DNA from: Lentisphaerae bacterium GWF2_50_93
Lineage (GTDB): Bacteria; Verrucomicrobiota; Lentisphaeria; Victivallales; GWF2-50-93
NCBI GenBank assembly: GCA_001804815.1
Contig: MHBI01000048.1
Location: 1-47,469 of the forward strand
Length of the DNA: 47,469 bases
Reading direction: 5' to 3'
Shown: positions 44,770 to 47,469 of the stretch, in pieces
Layout: every line of letters begins with the position of its first letter
Numbering within the stretch: the stretch's first letter is position 1
Notes under the pieces: model-generated
What the model saw: the letters and a program-made list of their open reading frames with translations, nothing else
What the model was told of the DNA's origin: nothing
Database searches by the model: none
Made by a program: the position numbers and the translations under genes

Positions 44770-45489
44770 ATGAAGCATGCAAAAACAATAATCAGAGAAA
44801 GTAAAATATTTTACCCAGTAAAATATTTTACCCTAATTGAACTATTGGTCGTAATTGCGATAATAGCAATCCTTGCGGCGTTGCTGCTGCCTGCCCTTCT
44901 TAATGCGAAGAAATCTGCGCGCGGATCACTTTGCATGAACAATTTCAAGCAGGTCGGGCTGGCTGAATTCTATCATGAGGACGACTACGGGTATCTGGCC
45001 AACAATTATTATCCTGGCGCTAATACAACCAACATCACCTGGGACGATCAACTGAGTTCATATTTGGGCAGGAAATGGAATACCTGGGGATCAAACAACG
45101 TCTGGCCGCCTGAGATGGTCCAGCAGTTAGCCTGCCCTGAATATCTGATCAACTTGTCATACACTCTTGCGCCGAGGAACGTCGCGATCATGAGAAACAC
45201 GTCCCTTCCCTCTGAGGGAATTGAATGGAATACCGGAGGGTTCGTGTGGGCGATGCGGTCTACGAAGAAAATACCTGATCCAGCAGGGACTTTGTTCTTC
45301 GGTGAGAATGGATATGGGGGGAATCAAGGGACCTATTCTAACTCCAACATCAGTGGTCCCGGCGGCTTTCTGGGCCATGTCGGACACAAATCCAGAATGC
45401 TCTTCGTAGACGGACATGTAGAGACTTTGGCGCCATCCGAACAAGGCTCTCTTGCTGGTGGCATATGGACGATCAAGGCGGGGGACTGA
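44770..45489 (+). CDS. Pseudopilin-like secreted protein 3
   Basis: 239 residues. The ATG at 44770 is chosen because GGAGGTGA lies about 8 bases upstream; an in-frame ATG at 44659 would place a repeat-derived stretch in the leader. The leader ends ...FYPVKY before [16 protein letters not shown]. Then come [19 protein letters not shown] and a globular domain ending [12 protein letters not shown]. It is more distant from pseudopilins 1 and 2, which resemble each other. Two tandem 14 bp palindromes lie in the leader-coding region. The gene is bracketed by purine-rich repeats and followed by a small zinc-ribbon gene and a secreted hydrolase. Confidence 0.9.
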   Translation: MKHAKTIIRESKIFYPVKYFTLIELLVVIAIIAILAALLLPALLNAKKSARGSLCMNNFKQVGLAEFYHEDDYGYLANNYYPGANTTNITWDDQLSSYLGRKWNTWGSNNVWPPEMVQQLACPEYLINLSYTLAPRNVAIMRNTSLPSEGIEWNTGGFVWAMRSTKKIPDPAGTLFFGENGYGGNQGTYSNSNISGPGGFLGHVGHKSRMLFVDGHVETLAPSEQGSLAGGIWTIKAGD

Positions 45490-45670
45490 GGGGAAGGGAA
45501 AAGGAAGGAGGAGGGGAGCGGGGAGGAGCGTAGCGGGTAGCGAGGTTGAAGTTGGGGCGAGGAGAAGAGGTGAAGACGAACCGGCGTGTCGGCGAACCGG
45601 AGAATCGGCGAAGAAAGCGGGCAACAAGGAAAAGAATGTAGCATAGGCGTCTCGCCTGTGTTGTTGAAAA
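45490..45670. repeat. Purine-rich repeat tract and CCGGCGTGTCGG repeat, copy 2
   Basis: 45490-45570 is almost pure purine with GGGGAGCGGGG and GTAGCGGGTAGCGAGG units resembling the 29 bp tandem repeat before pseudopilin 3. 45576-45617 repeats the ACGAACCGGCGTGTCGG block. A small hairpin (AGGCGTCTCGCCT, at about 45646) follows. No gene is seen here. Confidence 0.6.
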
Positions 45671-45694
45671 CGAAGCGGGAAACGGGAAGAGACC

Positions 45695-45901
45695 ATGGGA
45701 ATAAATTCTAACAATATGTATCTGGATACTAAGACTCAACCAATTGATATTTCTCTTATGGAAAACAAGACAATTCCAGTAATCTGTCCATGGTGCGACA
45801 GGATAGTGAAAGTTGCCAAGTGGGCTGTTACAAGAGGTGACAAGATTGCGCCAACCCATGGAATATGCGAGGAATGCCTCAGGCTGGTCCTGGAAAAATA
45901 A
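45695..45901 (+). CDS. Small zinc-ribbon-like protein
   Basis: 68 residues from the ATG at 45695; in-frame ATGs at 45716 and 45758 could also serve. The C-terminal half has CPWCDRIVKV and THGICEECLRLVLEK, giving two CxxC pairs about 30 residues apart, consistent with one zinc site. Small proteins ending THGIC.EC occur in several bacterial groups without known function. It lies between pseudopilin 3 and the secreted hydrolase, all in the same direction. Confidence 0.6.
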   Translation: MGINSNNMYLDTKTQPIDISLMENKTIPVICPWCDRIVKVAKWAVTRGDKIAPTHGICEECLRLVLEK

Positions 45902-45951
45902 AGAGAAATGGTACGCATTTAGAAATAGATGGATGGAAAGATTAGGATGTC

Positions 45952-47469
45952 ATGAAAGACAAGTCAATTATATCTGCTGTTTTTGCAGCGATACTGGGTT
46001 TGAGTGGATTAATTTCCTCTGCTGCCGAATGGCAATGGTCAGTTCCTGTCGAGTCGATGATCAATGGAGAGACAGACAAACCTCCACGCGCATTTTTATG
46101 GATACCTCCCGGATGCAAGAAGGTGCGTGCGGTGGTAGTGGGTCAGCACAACATGGAGGAGGAACCGATACTCGAGCACCCTAAATTCCGCGCTGCTCTT
46201 GCTGAAATAGGATTCGCGGAAGTCTGGATAACTCCAAGCATAGACCTGGGATTCAATGCCAAAAAAGGCGCGGGCATACATTTCGAGGCGATGTCGAAGG
46301 CGCTGGCAATGGAATCTGGTTACTCGGAACTTGAAACTGCACCAATCATACCGATAGGGCACTCGGCATCATCCGGTTTCCCCTGGGCATTTGCTGCATG
46401 GAATCCTGCACGGACGCTGGCTGTGATGTCGGTCAGCGGCTCATTCCCTTATTATAAGAGCGCGGCTGTTCCTGATGTGCCGGTCCCAGGACTTGTAACA
46501 TTGGGCGACTACGAAGGTGCATCCAGAAAACTCGCCGAAGCTTATTCTCTGCGATCTTCGCGTCCGCGTCTGCCATTGAGCGCTATCGGAGAAATGGGAG
46601 GCGGCCACTTCGAAGCCAGCGACCGCAAAGTCGAATATCTTGCCCTGTATCTGAAGAAGGTGGCGAAATACCGGCTTAGTTCGGACGGCAAAATCTTGAC
46701 TCTGGATCCAAGCACGCAAGGTTGGCTGGTGGATCGCTGGAGGCAGGACGATCCGCCAAAGGCTCCGGCGGCGCCTGTAGGGAAATATGACGGTGATACC
46801 AAGGAGGCTTTCTGGTATTTCGATGAGGAACTCGCTCTCACCACTGAGAAATTCCAGTCGTTCCAGCGCGGCAAGAAAGCACAGCTGCTCGGTTATGTGC
46901 AGGACGGCAAGGTAGTGGAACAGAACCCCAACCTTCATGCCCAGGTGCGTCTGCGGTTCATGCCGCTGGAAGACGGGATCAGCTTCAAGCTGTCCGGCAC
47001 ATTTCTTGACACCGTGCCCCAGGGCCGGCCGGAATGGTGGTCAGGCCTGCCTAAAGGTTCGACGATTGCCCACGGTGATGGCCCGATCACGATAACACGG
47101 ATCTGCGGTCCGATTGTGCAGACCGGTCCCGACACATGGAAAATCCAGTTCTACAGGATGGGAATGGACAACAAGAAACGTTCGAATGAGATCTGGCTGT
47201 CCGCCTCTCATCCCGGTGACGACGTATACAAACGCAGCGTACAGCAGTCTGTGATGAACATCCCCATCAGGAACAATGAAGGCAAGGAACAGCATATCAC
47301 GTTCCCGTCCATTCCCGATCAGGCCGCCGGACCGCGTTCTCTCAAGCTGAATGCCAAATCCGATGCGGACGTTCCAGTATGTTTCTATGTCCGTGAAGGG
47401 CCTGCTGAAATCGAAGGTGACAAACTAAAGATCTCCGAACTGCCGCCGCGTAGCAGGATGCCGGTGAAG
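45952..47469 (+). CDS. Secreted alpha/beta-hydrolase-like protein, 3' end missing
   Basis: The frame is open from the ATG at 45952 to the end of the window (506 codons, no stop). The N-terminus is a signal peptide (SIISAVFAAILGLSGLISSA). The next ~230 residues look like an alpha/beta hydrolase: VVVGQHNMEEEPILEHP, nucleophile elbow GHSASSG with Ser138, a strand and Asp-containing segment (VPVPGLVTLGDYEG), and a candidate catalytic His219 in GGGHFEAS. The remaining part (about 235-506) is beta-rich and unassigned. A carbohydrate esterase or related role outside the cytoplasm is plausible, such as deacetylating or deferuloylating the glycan attacked by neighbouring enzymes; this is inference. 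Confidence 0.75.
   Translation, partial: MKDKSIISAVFAAILGLSGLISSAAEWQWSVPVESMINGETDKPPRAFLWIPPGCKKVRAVVVGQHNMEEEPILEHPKFRAALAEIGFAEVWITPSIDLGFNAKKGAGIHFEAMSKALAMESGYSELETAPIIPIGHSASSGFPWAFAAWNPARTLAVMSVSGSFPYYKSAAVPDVPVPGLVTLGDYEGASRKLAEAYSLRSSRPRLPLSAIGEMGGGHFEASDRKVEYLALYLKKVAKYRLSSDGKILTLDPSTQGWLVDRWRQDDPPKAPAAPVGKYDGDTKEAFWYFDEELALTTEKFQSFQRGKKAQLLGYVQDGKVVEQNPNLHAQVRLRFMPLEDGISFKLSGTFLDTVPQGRPEWWSGLPKGSTIAHGDGPITITRICGPIVQTGPDTWKIQFYRMGMDNKKRSNEIWLSASHPGDDVYKRSVQQSVMNIPIRNNEGKEQHITFPSIPDQAAGPRSLKLNAKSDADVPVCFYVREGPAEIEGDKLKISELPPRSRMPVK

Noticed and set aside
44436..44788. Minus-strand frames with repeated [16 protein letters not shown] units
   Set aside because: Direct translation of the 29 bp tandem repeat; no ribosome site and no independent protein features.

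Overview
The window looks like a chromosome segment of a Lentisphaerae/Victivallis-type bacterium (PVC group), devoted to breaking down and importing plant arabinan-type glycans. The lineage call is an inference. It rests on several pseudopilin-like proteins with the [17 protein letters not shown]-terminus and a C-terminal (L/F)FVDGHV motif, LacI regulators with an RPGPK linker, many secreted glycosidases with LamG, PA14 or F5/8C modules, and GC-rich dyad repeats between genes. No rRNA, tRNA, CRISPR array or replication origin was seen.

Layout. 1-4655: 3' end of a heparinase II/III-like lyase, a small Cas2/SinR-fold-like protein, a cytosolic GH127 beta-L-arabinofuranosidase and a gutted GH29 alpha-fucosidase remnant. 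4641-8773: a divergent AraC regulator, a cytosolic GH51 framed by two related GC-rich dyad elements, a small cysteine-rich protein and pseudopilin 1. 8806-12732: a 1308-residue SLH-anchored alginate-lyase-like mosaic protein. 12774-18325: araA overlapping a second cytosolic GH51, then a LacI regulator overlapping pseudopilin 2. 18432-27740: GH43 (exo-galactanase-like), GH31 with a PA14 insert, and a GC-richer block with a secreted GH43 and a secreted alginate-lyase-like protein. 27775-31645: sugar ABC transporter 1 (permease, binding protein, ATPase); its ATPase gene sits between two inverted copies of a ~207 bp MITE-like element. 31657-36182: a decayed stretch (5' fragment of ytfR, pseudopilin remnant, GH95 remnant) followed by an intact exported GH51. 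36221-40927: ABC transporter 2, an YtfR-YtfT-YjfF-YtfQ furanose importer. 40951-43341: exported GH127. 43460-47469: a second LacI regulator with a very clear promoter/operator, pseudopilin 3, a small zinc-ribbon-like protein and the start of a secreted alpha/beta hydrolase.

How it fits together (inference). Exported GH51, GH127, GH43 and GH31 release arabinofuranose-type sugars. The Ytf-type importer, whose E. coli homologue binds furanose sugars, and ABC system 1 carry them in. Cytosolic GH127 and two GH51 enzymes finish short oligosaccharides, and AraA isomerises L-arabinose to L-ribulose. No ribulokinase or ribulose-5-phosphate epimerase gene is in the window. One AraC and two LacI proteins are the likely regulators; both lacI genes have AT-rich inverted repeats placed on their own promoters.

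The most unusual signals are: (1) pseudopilin genes repeatedly paired with secreted glycosidases or a sugar regulator; (2) a nested history at 31657-36311, where a MITE-like element with a 10 bp target duplication sits inside a duplicated ytfR 5' end; (3) three gene remnants that keep both conserved ends, or the start and core, but have lost their middles; and (4) separate exported and cytosolic versions of GH51 and GH127.
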